Assembly (NCBI RefSeq): GCF_002262885.1
Contig: NZ_NKYF01000009.1
Span: forward strand, 186,001-250,000
Length of the DNA stretch: 64,000 nucleotides
Source of the DNA: Pseudonocardia sp. MH-G8
GTDB lineage: Bacteria > Actinomycetota > Actinomycetes > Mycobacteriales > Pseudonocardiaceae
Direction: 5' to 3'
Below are positions 1-7,206 of the stretch, piece by piece (the first letter of the stretch is position 1; each line of letters begins with the position of its first letter). The notes below the pieces were generated by a model. It did no database searches. It saw nothing but the letters and a program-made list of their open reading frames with translations, and had not been told where the DNA came from. The position numbers and the translations under genes were made by a program.

Positions 1-155
1 TTCCACGAGGACCAGGGCAGCGGGCACGTCCCGGATCCTCACCGCGCACCGGGCGGGATGCAACGAGGCATCCGGATCGTGGACGCAGCGGGTTGGTAGG
101 GAAGCACCTGTCCGGACAAAGCCCCGCGCGGGGCCCGGATCCGGACGTACGAACG

Positions 156-1004
156 TCAGCGCTTGCGGCGGCGCCGGCGCGCGGATTCCGCGCGCTGCGG
201 CCAGTGCGACGGGTGGACCAGTGGCTCCGACAGCGTCGTGCGGGCGTCGCCGCGCGCCGCGGCGAGCTGCGCCTGGGTGAGGAAGAGCGCGCCGGTCAGG
301 TCGGCGGCCGCGAGGTCGGCGCCGCGCAGGTCGGCACCGATGAGGTCGGCGCCGGTCAGGTCGGCCTCCCGCAGGTCGGCGCCCACGAGCAGCGCGCCCC
401 GCAGGTTCGCCCCGCGCAGGCGCGCACCCCGCAGGTCGGCCCCGACGAGGTCGGCTCCCCGGTGGTTGCGGCCCTGCGGCCGGGCCCGCTCGCTCACGCG
501 CAGCAGCAGCTCGCTCACCTCCCGGCGGTGCGCCTCGACGTCCAGCTCGGCGAGCCCGGCGGGGTCGAGGCGGGTGAGCCGGTCCGTGGCGGCGAGGGCG
601 TCGTCGAGCTCGTCGTGCAGCGGGGCCGCCTGCGGCAGCGCGCGGGCCTCGGTGAGGTAGCGGAGCAGCTCGTGCAGCGTGCGCATCACGGGGAACACCG
701 CGAACATCTGCGCGGCCTCGCCGGGGCTGCGCCGCCAGTCCCGCCCGCCGAACGTCACCTGCACGACCTGCTGCCCGGCGCCGAAGCAGTCGTAGACGGT
801 GCAGCCTGGGTAGCCCGACTCGCGCAGCTGCCCGTGGATGCCGCACCGGAAGTCCTCGCGCAGGTTCCGGCAGGGCGTGCCGGCCGGCTTGTCCACGGCG
901 AAGTCGGCCGAGGCGGCGAACGGCAGGGCGGTGCAGCAGAGCGCGGCGCAGCGGGAGCAGTCGGCCTGCAGGTGCTCGGGGACGGGGGAGGACATCGCCT
1001 CCAT
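156..1004 (-). CDS. Pentapeptide-repeat protein with N-terminal Cys cluster
   Basis: The C-terminal part (about residues 195-255 from this start) is a run of A-(D/N)-L-x-x repeats such as GADLRGADL, which predicts a right-handed quadrilateral beta-helix. The N-terminal part has a Cys-rich stretch (CSRCAALCC) and a later YPGCTVYDC, resembling the metal-chelating Cys pattern of YkgJ-like proteins. The ATG at 1004 has GAGGGA just upstream; an ATG at 995 is nearly as good. An upstream extension to 1052 has no better support. The last residues are Arg-rich (RRRRRKR). Cellular role is unknown; pentapeptide proteins range from DNA mimics to scaffolds. It is the last gene of a leftward unit behind the aminotransferase, separated by a large hairpin. 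Confidence 0.85.
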   Translation of the reverse strand: MEAMSSPVPEHLQADCSRCAALCCTALPFAASADFAVDKPAGTPCRNLREDFRCGIHGQLRESGYPGCTVYDCFGAGQQVVQVTFGGRDWRRSPGEAAQMFAVFPVMRTLHELLRYLTEARALPQAAPLHDELDDALAATDRLTRLDPAGLAELDVEAHRREVSELLLRVSERARPQGRNHRGADLVGADLRGARLRGANLRGALLVGADLREADLTGADLIGADLRGADLAAADLTGALFLTQAQLAAARGDARTTLSEPLVHPSHWPQRAESARRRRRKR

Positions 1005-1045
1005 TGTCCCTCGTCCCTCACGCGGCCGACTCGGGTGCCGGACCG

Positions 1046-1107
1046 TGATCACCTAATGGGTGCGACGGCGGCAGGATGTCGCCGCTCCTGCACCCAACCG
1101 GTGATCA
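1046..1107. terminator. Large stem-loop after the class V aminotransferase
   Basis: Outer arms TGATCACC (1046-1053) and GGTGATCA (1100-1107) enclose GGGTGC (1058-1063) and GCACCC (1090-1095), with further CGGCG/CGCCG pairing inside. It lies 135 bases beyond the stop of the leftward aminotransferase gene and just before the pentapeptide gene. It is probably a terminator; there is no U-tract, as is common in actinobacteria. A regulatory role for the pentapeptide gene is possible. Confidence 0.5.
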
Positions 1108-1242
1108 TGCGCTCCGGGCCCGCTCACGGCCGACAGCACGCCCGGTCCGCCGAGTGCCCGACCGAGCGCGTGCTGCGGCCGGGCGGACCGGGGGCTCGCC
1201 GCCCAGGGCGCGGGAGCGCCTGCCCCGGCGCGGTCCAGGGCG

Positions 1243-2598
1243 TCAGTGGCCGCAGGCGGGCAGTGGGGCGGTGCTGGTGGGGCCGACGCCGAGCGGGTCG
1301 AGGTCGCGGGGGTCGGGCGTCGGGCTCCACCGGCCGTCCACCACGGCGTAGGTCCACGCCGGGCCGTCGGTGACCAGCCACTCCAGCGCGTCGACGAGCC
1401 GGTCGACGTCGGCCGCCGTGGTGCCGAGACCGAAGCTGGCCCGCACGGCGCAACCGTCGTCGGTGCCGGCGAGGCGCTGCAGCAGCGGGTGGGCGCAGAA
1501 CTTCCCGTCACGGACGCCGATGCCGTGCTCGGCGGAGAGGTAGGCCGCCACGAGCCCGGCCGGCCGGCCCTCGACCACGAACGTGGTGACGGCGACGCGG
1601 TCGGTGCTGTCGGGCCAGATGCGCAGGGTGCGCACGCCGGGGATCGCGGCCAGGCCCGTCTCCAGCCGGTGGAGCAGCGCCGCCTCGTGCGCGGGGTCGA
1701 GGCCGCTCTCGAGGTGGCGGCACGCCTCGGCCAGCGCGGCGGCCCCCAGGACGTTCGGCGTGCCGGCCTCGTGCCGGTGCGGTGCGGGCGCCCAGGACAC
1801 CTCGGTGACGCCGTCGGCGTCCGGCGCGCTCACGGCACGCACCGCGCCGCCGCCGGCCAGGTGGGGCGAGGCGACGTCGAGCCAGTCGCGGCGCCCGACG
1901 AGCGCGCCCGCGCCGTAGGGGGCGTAGAGCTTGTGCCCGGACAGCGCGAGGTAGTCCACGCCCGCGGCGGCGATGTCGATCCGGCGGTGCGGCGCGAGCT
2001 GGGCCGCGTCGACGACGACCCGGGCGCCCGCGGCGTGCGCGAGCGCGGTGACCTCGGCCAGCGGGAGCAGCTCGCCGGTGACGTTCGACGCTCCCGTGAC
2101 GGCCAGCAGGGCGGGCCGGTCCGCAGCCAGGGCGTCCCGCAGGTCGGCCAGGGTCTGCGCGACGGTGCCGCCCGTCCGCAGCACCCGGCCCGGCCCCCAG
2201 GCCAGCAGGTTCGCGTGGTGCTCGGCGTCGAGCCGCAGCACCGGGCCGGGCACGCAACCGGCCAGCAGGTTCAGCGCGTCGGTGGTGTTGCGGGTGAACA
2301 CCACGACGTCGTCGGCGCGCGCCCCGACGAACCGGCCCACGGTCTCGCGCGCCCGCTCCAGCACGGTGGTGCTCACCTGCGAGGCGTACCCGGCGCCGCG
2401 GTGCACGCTGGCGTAGTAGGGCAGCAGCGCGGTGACGTGGTCGGCGACGGGCTCGAGCGCCGGCGCGCTGGCGGCCAGGTCGAGGTTGGCGTAGCGCACG
2501 CGCTCGCCGGTGACGAGCGGGACCTGCAGGTCCGCACCGACCACGCGGGGGAGCGCGGGCGCGCAGACGGCGGGACGGGTGGGCAGCACAGCGGTCAT
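1243..2598 (-). CDS. Class V aminotransferase, cysteine-desulfurase-like
   Basis: This is a PLP enzyme of the SufS/IscS/NifS fold, 451 residues. The PLP lysine is in SGHKLYAPYGAG, the cofactor-ring aspartate in VDAAQLAPHR, and a Cys-containing loop follows in GKFCAHP, although that is not the canonical desulfurase Cys loop. The start at 2598 has GGAGG six bases upstream; longer readings enter the riboswitch and are rejected. A SAM-IV riboswitch in the leader shows that expression responds to S-adenosylmethionine, so the physiological job is probably in sulfur-amino-acid metabolism, for example releasing sulfur from cysteine or a related thiol compound. The exact substrate cannot be read from sequence. 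Confidence 0.85.
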   Translation of the reverse strand: MTAVLPTRPAVCAPALPRVVGADLQVPLVTGERVRYANLDLAASAPALEPVADHVTALLPYYASVHRGAGYASQVSTTVLERARETVGRFVGARADDVVVFTRNTTDALNLLAGCVPGPVLRLDAEHHANLLAWGPGRVLRTGGTVAQTLADLRDALAADRPALLAVTGASNVTGELLPLAEVTALAHAAGARVVVDAAQLAPHRRIDIAAAGVDYLALSGHKLYAPYGAGALVGRRDWLDVASPHLAGGGAVRAVSAPDADGVTEVSWAPAPHRHEAGTPNVLGAAALAEACRHLESGLDPAHEAALLHRLETGLAAIPGVRTLRIWPDSTDRVAVTTFVVEGRPAGLVAAYLSAEHGIGVRDGKFCAHPLLQRLAGTDDGCAVRASFGLGTTAADVDRLVDALEWLVTDGPAWTYAVVDGRWSPTPDPRDLDPLGVGPTSTAPLPACGH

Positions 2599-2635
2599 GA
2601 CGGTCCTCCGGACCCTCTCAGGACCCGGACGGAAC

Positions 2636-2752
2636 TCGGGTCCGCGCTTGCCGCCGTGGGTGCACGGCGGCCTGGTCGTCACCCGGAGCACCCCACCGCG
2701 GAGGAGGGTTGCCGGCCAGCGAGCCGGGGCTTGACGCTGGCGCTCTTGACCT
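2636..2752 (-). promoter_or_regulatory. SAM-IV riboswitch
   Basis: On the minus strand the leader reads GGTCAAGAGCGCCAGCGTCA, then the core GGCTCGCTGGCCGGCAACCC, then GGTGGGGTGCTCCGGGTGA and, after a GCCGCCGTG/CACGGCGGC hairpin, GGCAAGCGCGGACCC. I recognise this as the actinobacterial SAM-IV class, related to but distinct from SAM-I, by its conserved core and the 3' GGCAAGCGCGG pseudoknot segment. It ends about 38 bases before the aminotransferase start codon, whose Shine-Dalgarno lies just after it. Binding of S-adenosylmethionine would be expected to lower expression of the gene. Confidence 0.9.
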
Positions 2753-2759
2753 GGGAGGC

Positions 2760-2789
2760 ACGGTACGGGCGGGCGGCGGGATCGGTCAA
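2760..2789 (-). promoter_or_regulatory. Promoter for the SAM-IV leader
   Basis: On the minus strand TTGACC (2789-2784) and TACCGT (2765-2760) are separated by 18 bases. The predicted transcript start falls around 2752-2753, exactly at the first base of the riboswitch. This fit supports both assignments. Confidence 0.65.
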
Positions 2790-2935
2790 GCGCGGCTCGG
2801 GGCACAGTCGATCCCGCGACCGGCTCCACTCGCTGGACCGCTCGGGTGATAGCGGTGCGAACGGCCACGGGGGGAGTGCCGCGACGGCTCTACTGATCGA
2901 TCTGGGCCCCTGGGCGGGCTGTCGAGGAGGAGACG

Positions 2936-3481
2936 ATGCCAGGTGCACGCCCTGTTCGATCAGCTGCGTCGACGTACGCGCGCGGTCTACTCGCGGCTGT
3001 TGTTCTGCTGATGGCGTGTGCGGGTCCAGCGACCGCTGACGAGCCGTTCAGGCCGCCGCGACCACCGATCGATCAGCAGGCAGAAATCATCGACAACTTC
3101 TACAACCCTTCCGGGGTGCCGGTGCACCTTCGTCGGGGATTTTGGAACGCGGGGGCACCCAACGCCGGCTTCGGCTGGGAGAAGATCCGCGGCAAGCACC
3201 AGGTCTCGAACATGGGCGTGGTTCGGCAGATGGTTCACGCGCCCGGCCGCATCTACGAGAACCCTCCCGGATCGAACCGCTGGATCCACGAGCACATCGC
3301 TCGGCGCTTCCGTTGCGGGTTCGGCTGCCTCGAGGTCGAACAGGTGACAGTCAAGCTGGTCGTCGACCACAACGACTTCCACGGGCGAGGCCCCATCGGC
3401 ATCATCACCCTCTACTGCGAGAATCCTGACAGGTCCTGGGCATGCCCGGCCTATGTGAACAACGCGCTGAACGCCACGTGA
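2936..3481 (+). CDS. Secreted hypothetical protein, four mature cysteines
   Basis: I do not recognise the family. The 181-residue product starts with basic residues and a hydrophobic segment (ARGLLAAVVLLMACAGPATA), so it is exported; cleavage after ATA is likely, although LMAC could serve as a weak lipobox. The mature part is rich in aromatic, Arg and Pro residues and has two Cys pairs, RCGFGC and YCENPDRSWAC, suited to disulfides. GAGGAG five bases before the ATG supports the start. Codon use is less extreme in GC than its neighbours, which may point to acquisition. The next gene on the same strand may belong with it. Confidence 0.75.
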   Translation: MPGARPVRSAASTYARGLLAAVVLLMACAGPATADEPFRPPRPPIDQQAEIIDNFYNPSGVPVHLRRGFWNAGAPNAGFGWEKIRGKHQVSNMGVVRQMVHAPGRIYENPPGSNRWIHEHIARRFRCGFGCLEVEQVTVKLVVDHNDFHGRGPIGIITLYCENPDRSWACPAYVNNALNAT

Positions 3482-3528
3482 CAGGTCGGCAGCTCTCGAC
3501 CGGTAGCAAGGGGAAGTGGGGCTCGTTC

Positions 3529-3945
3529 ATGGTCGAGATGGTCAGGCCGCCGAGGCTCACCTATAGCGGGGTCGTCACCTCCGACTGGGCGTCCAGCGTC
3601 GCGCAACACCTCCTCTACGAGGCCGTCACGCTCGCCGATCAGAACCATCTGGAGGTCGTGGAGATCTGGGTGTCGGACGACTTGAGCATCTACATGAGGC
3701 ATGTCCGGGCAGGCGCGAAGCTCGGGTTGCGCGTCGAGGAGCTCGGGGTGGACCCGATGGTGGGCACGCCGGCTCGCAGCTCCGACCTTGTGGGTGACTC
3801 GGTGTACCACTCCCTCTACGACACCCCGCCGGTCCGCGATTGGCGCGACGCGCTGGGGTTCGAGTGGTGGGGTGACGAGCCGGGCGAGGGGTGGGCGGCC
3901 GGGGTCGACCGTGCGCGCACCAGCACTCTGGTTCACCGAGCCTGA
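3529..3945 (+). CDS. Hypothetical cytosolic protein
   Basis: This 138-residue protein has no signal peptide or membrane segment and is rich in Asp/Glu and Trp (for example RDWRDALGFEWWGDEPGEGW). I do not recognise the family. The ATG at 3529 follows a purine-rich GGGGAAGTGGGG. A GTG at 3478 would overlap the stop of the preceding secreted gene and add 17 residues, but has no Shine-Dalgarno. The pairing of a secreted product with a small acidic cytosolic one is the layout of toxin/immunity pairs, but no toxin domain is visible and I make no functional claim. Confidence 0.65.
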   Translation: MVEMVRPPRLTYSGVVTSDWASSVAQHLLYEAVTLADQNHLEVVEIWVSDDLSIYMRHVRAGAKLGLRVEELGVDPMVGTPARSSDLVGDSVYHSLYDTPPVRDWRDALGFEWWGDEPGEGWAAGVDRARTSTLVHRA

Positions 3946-4097
3946 TCACTATGTCGGGGACATGAGCTGCAGAGGTGCGGTTCACGTCCCGATCCCGACG
4001 ATCGGGGCCCGGTGTGACGTCGGCGGGCCGCGGCCCGGTCGCTTGACAGCGGGAGGCCGGCGATCTTAGCTCCGTTCACCGGTTGCGGAGGGCGGAC

Positions 4098-4982
4098 GTG
4101 AGGCAGGTGCGGGTGACCGGACGCGAGTCGCGCACGGCGTACCTGCTGCTCGGGCCCAGCCTGTTCGGCGTCGCCGCGTTCCTGGTGCTGCCGATCCTCG
4201 TGGTGGCGTGGCTCGCGCTGCACCGGTGGGACCTGATCAGCCCGCGCACGTTCGTCGGGCTGGAGAACGTGGTCGCCGTGGCGTCCGACGGCCGGTTCGC
4301 GCGGTCGCTGCTCGTCACGGCCGTCTTCGTGGCCATCGTGATCCCCGCCCAGACCGTGCTGGGGCTCGTCGCGGCCCTGCTGCTCAATCGCGGTCTGCGC
4401 GGCTCGTCGGTCTTCCGCGTGGTGTACGTGCTGCCGTGGATCTGCGCGCCGCTGGTACTCGGCGTCGTGTGGCGCTGGATCCTCGCGCCCACCGACGGCG
4501 CCCTGAACGCGCTGCTCGGCCGCCGCGTCGAATGGCTGGCCGACCCGGCGCTGGCGCTGCCGTCGGTGGCGGCGGTGACGGTGTGGACGCAGGTCGGTTA
4601 CGTCGCGCTGTTCTTCGTGGCCGGGCTGCGCGCGATCCCCACCGCGGTCACGGAGGCCGCCCTGCTCGACGGGGCCGGCCCGTGGCAGCGGTTCTGGCGG
4701 GTCACGCTGCCGCTGCTGCGCCCCACCCTGTTCTTCGTGCTGGTCACCGGGGTGATCTCGAGCTTCCAGGTGTTCGACTCGGTCTACGCGCTCACGCCGA
4801 ACGGCGGGCCGCAGGGCGTCACCGACGTCGTCGCCGGGCGGATCTACTACGAGGCGTTCGAGCAGCGGGCGGTCGGGCAGGCCGCGGTGATGGCGCTGGT
4901 CCTGTTCGTGCTGCTCGTGGTGGTCACCCTCGTGCAGCAGCGGTGGTTCGCCCGCCGCACGACCTACGACCTGTCGACGTGA
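4098..4982 (+). CDS. Carbohydrate ABC transporter permease (MalF/UgpA type)
   Basis: This is an integral membrane subunit of a CUT1-type sugar importer with six predicted helices. The cytoplasmic EAA loop that docks the ATPase is seen as EAALLDGAGPWQRFWRVTLP near residue 195. The GTG start at 4098 has GGAGGG five bases upstream and is preferred to the in-frame TTG at 4083. The gene overlaps the second permease by four bases (GTGA), and a binding protein follows, so 4098-7131 is one operon. No ATPase gene is present; CUT1 importers commonly share an MsiK-type ATPase encoded elsewhere. Confidence 0.9.
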   Translation: MRQVRVTGRESRTAYLLLGPSLFGVAAFLVLPILVVAWLALHRWDLISPRTFVGLENVVAVASDGRFARSLLVTAVFVAIVIPAQTVLGLVAALLLNRGLRGSSVFRVVYVLPWICAPLVLGVVWRWILAPTDGALNALLGRRVEWLADPALALPSVAAVTVWTQVGYVALFFVAGLRAIPTAVTEAALLDGAGPWQRFWRVTLPLLRPTLFFVLVTGVISSFQVFDSVYALTPNGGPQGVTDVVAGRIYYEAFEQRAVGQAAVMALVLFVLLVVVTLVQQRWFARRTTYDLST

Positions 4983-5800
4983 CCGGGCTGCGTACCGCGG
5001 GCATCTACCTGCTGCTCGTCGCCGGTGGGGTGCTCACGCTCGCCCCGTTCCTGCTGAGCCTGTCCACCGCGCTGAAGTCGCCCCAGCAGTTCGCGTCCGG
5101 GTCCGTGCTGGGCCCGCCCGCCCCGCCGACGCTGGCGAACTTCGGCGAGCTGTTCGGGGAGCGCTACGACTTCGTGGCACCGATCGCGGTGACCGCCCAG
5201 GTCGTGGCCGTGATCCTGGTGGGGCAGCTGGTGTTCTCCGTCTTCGCCGCCTACGCGTTCGCCCGGCTGCGCTTCCCGGGCCGCGACGCGCTGTTCTGGG
5301 TGTACCTGGCCACGCTGATGGTGCCGCAGGCCGTCACGATCATCCCGCTCTACATGCTGTTCACCGACATGGGCCTGCGCAACACGTTCTGGGCGCTGGT
5401 GCTGCCCCAGCTCTTCGGGTCGCCGTACGCGATCTTCCTGTTGCGCGAGAACTTCCGCGGCATCCCCGGCGACCTGCTCGACGCCGCGAAACTCGACGGC
5501 GCCGGCACGCCGCGCATCCTCTGGCACGTCGTGGTGCCGGTCAGCCGGGGGATCATCGCGACGCTGGCGATCATCACCGTCGTCACGCACTGGAACAACT
5601 TCCTGTGGCCGCTGGTGATCACCACCGGCAGGCAGTGGCAGGTGCTCACGGTCGCCACGGCCGGCCTGCAGTCGCAGTACAACAGCAACTGGACCATCGT
5701 CATGGCCGCGGCCACGGTGGCGATCCTGCCGCTGATGGTGCTGTTCCTGATCTTCCAGCGACACGTCGTCCGCTCGATCACGATCACCGGGTTCCGGTAG
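4979..5800 (+). CDS. Carbohydrate ABC transporter permease (MalG/UgpE type)
   Basis: This is the second membrane subunit of the same CUT1 importer, 273 residues with six predicted helices. The EAA-type loop reads DLLDAAKLDGAGTPRILWHV. It starts with a GTG that overlaps the stop of the first permease, so translation is probably coupled. The binding-protein gene follows 11 bases downstream. The two permeases form the heteromeric channel in the cytoplasmic membrane. Confidence 0.9.
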   Translation: MTGLRTAGIYLLLVAGGVLTLAPFLLSLSTALKSPQQFASGSVLGPPAPPTLANFGELFGERYDFVAPIAVTAQVVAVILVGQLVFSVFAAYAFARLRFPGRDALFWVYLATLMVPQAVTIIPLYMLFTDMGLRNTFWALVLPQLFGSPYAIFLLRENFRGIPGDLLDAAKLDGAGTPRILWHVVVPVSRGIIATLAIITVVTHWNNFLWPLVITTGRQWQVLTVATAGLQSQYNSNWTIVMAAATVAILPLMVLFLIFQRHVVRSITITGFR

Positions 5801-5811
5801 GAGAAGACCTG

Positions 5812-7131
5812 ATGAGACTCCAGCGTCTGGCCACGGCGGCGGTCGCCGTGCTGGCCCTCGCCGCCTGCTCGCCCGCGGGCCCGGACGACGCGCCGGACGC
5901 CGAAGGCGTCACCACCGTGTCCCTGCGGCTGTGGGACGAGGACGTCGCCGCGGCGTACGAGGAGTCGTTCGCCGAGTTCAGCCGGCAGAACCCGGACGTG
6001 GCCGTGGAGCTGAACGTCGTGCCGTGGGCCGACTACTTCACGCGCCTGCCGCTCGACGTCTCCAGCGGCAGCGCCGACGACATCTACTGGGTCAACGCCC
6101 TCTACTACGGCGCGCTGGCCGACCAGGGCAAGCTCATCGACGTCGGGCAGGAGCTCGCGGACCAGGTGGGCGACTGGGTGCCGGCCGCCGTCGAGCAGTA
6201 CTCGCGGGGCGGCGGGCTGTGGGGCGTCCCGGCGCTGACCGACGGGCGGATCGTCGTCTTCTACAACCGCGACATGGTGCAGGCCGCCGGCGTCGACCCC
6301 GAGAACCTCACCTGGCACCCGAGCGACCCGGCCGCCGACACGTTCCTCCCCGCGGCGCAGAAGCTGACGCGCGACGCCGCAGGCGCCACCGCCGACCAGC
6401 CCGGCTTCGACACCGGCGCCGTCACCCAGTACGGCTTCAACGCAGGCCGTGACCTGCAGGCGATCTACTACGACTTCGTCGGCTCCAACGGTGGCCGGAT
6501 CCAGAACCCGGCCGACGACACGTTCGTGCTCACCGAGCCGAAGACCGTCGAGGCGTTCGGGTACCTGGTGAACCTGATCAACCGCGACCACGTGGCCCCG
6601 TCGGCCGCCGACACGAACGACAACAGCGACTTCAGCCGCGACCAGTTCCTGCAGGGGAAGATGGCGCTGTTCCAGAGCGGCACCTACAACCTGCAGAACA
6701 TCCAGGACGGCGCGCAGTTCGAATGGGGCATCGCGCCGCTGCTCGCCGGGCCCGAGGGCCGGGTCAGCGTCGTCAACAGCGTGATCGCCGCCGGCAACGC
6801 CGACAGCCTGAAGCGGGACGCGATCCTGCGGGTGCTGGGGTGGCTGGGCTCGGCGGAAGGTGCGTCCTTCGTCGGCGCCGAGGGGGCCGCGCTGCCCGCC
6901 GTCACCGCCGCGCAGCAGGGCTACTTCGACTACTGGGCGGGCCAGGGCGTCGACACCCGCTACTTCGGCGACGAGGGGGGCACCGCGACGATCCCGGCGC
7001 CGTCGGGCCCGAAGTTCGGCCCGGCGTCCACGGCGTTCGAGCCGATCCTCAACGAGGTGTTCGCCGGACGCACCCCGGTGGCCGAAGGCCTGCAACAGGC
7101 CCAGGACACAGGAAACGCGGCGCTCCGCTGA
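5812..7131 (+). CDS. Extracellular solute-binding lipoprotein (family 1)
   Basis: This is the substrate-capturing subunit of the upstream importer, 439 residues. The N terminus (MRLQRLATAAVAVLALAACS) is a lipoprotein signal with lipobox LAAC, so the mature protein is anchored outside the membrane. The body matches sugar-binding proteins of the MalE/UgpB class (WDEDVAAAYEESFAEF near the mature start, GLWGVPALTDGRIVVFYNRD in the middle). GGAGAAG precedes the ATG at 5812. The sugar is not predictable. The neighbouring Gfo/Idh/MocA dehydrogenase, convergent to it, suggests uptake and oxidation of a polyol or unusual sugar. Confidence 0.9.
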   Translation: MRLQRLATAAVAVLALAACSPAGPDDAPDAEGVTTVSLRLWDEDVAAAYEESFAEFSRQNPDVAVELNVVPWADYFTRLPLDVSSGSADDIYWVNALYYGALADQGKLIDVGQELADQVGDWVPAAVEQYSRGGGLWGVPALTDGRIVVFYNRDMVQAAGVDPENLTWHPSDPAADTFLPAAQKLTRDAAGATADQPGFDTGAVTQYGFNAGRDLQAIYYDFVGSNGGRIQNPADDTFVLTEPKTVEAFGYLVNLINRDHVAPSAADTNDNSDFSRDQFLQGKMALFQSGTYNLQNIQDGAQFEWGIAPLLAGPEGRVSVVNSVIAAGNADSLKRDAILRVLGWLGSAEGASFVGAEGAALPAVTAAQQGYFDYWAGQGVDTRYFGDEGGTATIPAPSGPKFGPASTAFEPILNEVFAGRTPVAEGLQQAQDTGNAALR

Positions 7132-7149
7132 GGCGGCGCGTCTCCCGGA

Positions 7150-7206
7150 GGTTCAGGAAAGCCACATTCCTGCCCTGCAGGTTCATGAAAGTGGCTTTCC
7201 TGAACC
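7150..7206. repeat. Dispersed GTGGCTTT hairpin, copy 1
   Basis: Perfect 16-base arms GGTTCAGGAAAGCCAC (7150-7165) and GTGGCTTTCCTGAACC (7191-7206) flank a loop containing CCTGCAGG. Near-identical elements occur at 30859-30911 and 34995-35053. This copy lies where the binding-protein gene and the Gfo/Idh gene converge, and the stop codon of the Gfo/Idh gene (7183-7185) falls inside its loop. It could act as a bidirectional terminator. Confidence 0.85.

Noticed and set aside
1..99. Possible 3' end of a plus-strand gene (open frame to a TAG at 97-99).
   Set aside because: Only 32 codons are visible, with no recognisable motif and similar open frames on the other strands; cannot be supported.
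93..1373. Long plus-strand frames opposite the pentapeptide and aminotransferase genes.
   Set aside because: They are antisense to recognised proteins and have Arg/Gly/Ala-rich composition typical of GC-driven shadow frames.
2599..2868. N-terminal extension of the aminotransferase.
   Set aside because: The extension would translate the SAM-IV riboswitch, and a good Shine-Dalgarno precedes the ATG at 2598.
3442..3528. Upstream start for the small cytosolic protein.
   Set aside because: It would overlap the secreted gene; the GTG at 3478 lacks a Shine-Dalgarno, whereas the ATG at 3529 has a purine-rich leader.
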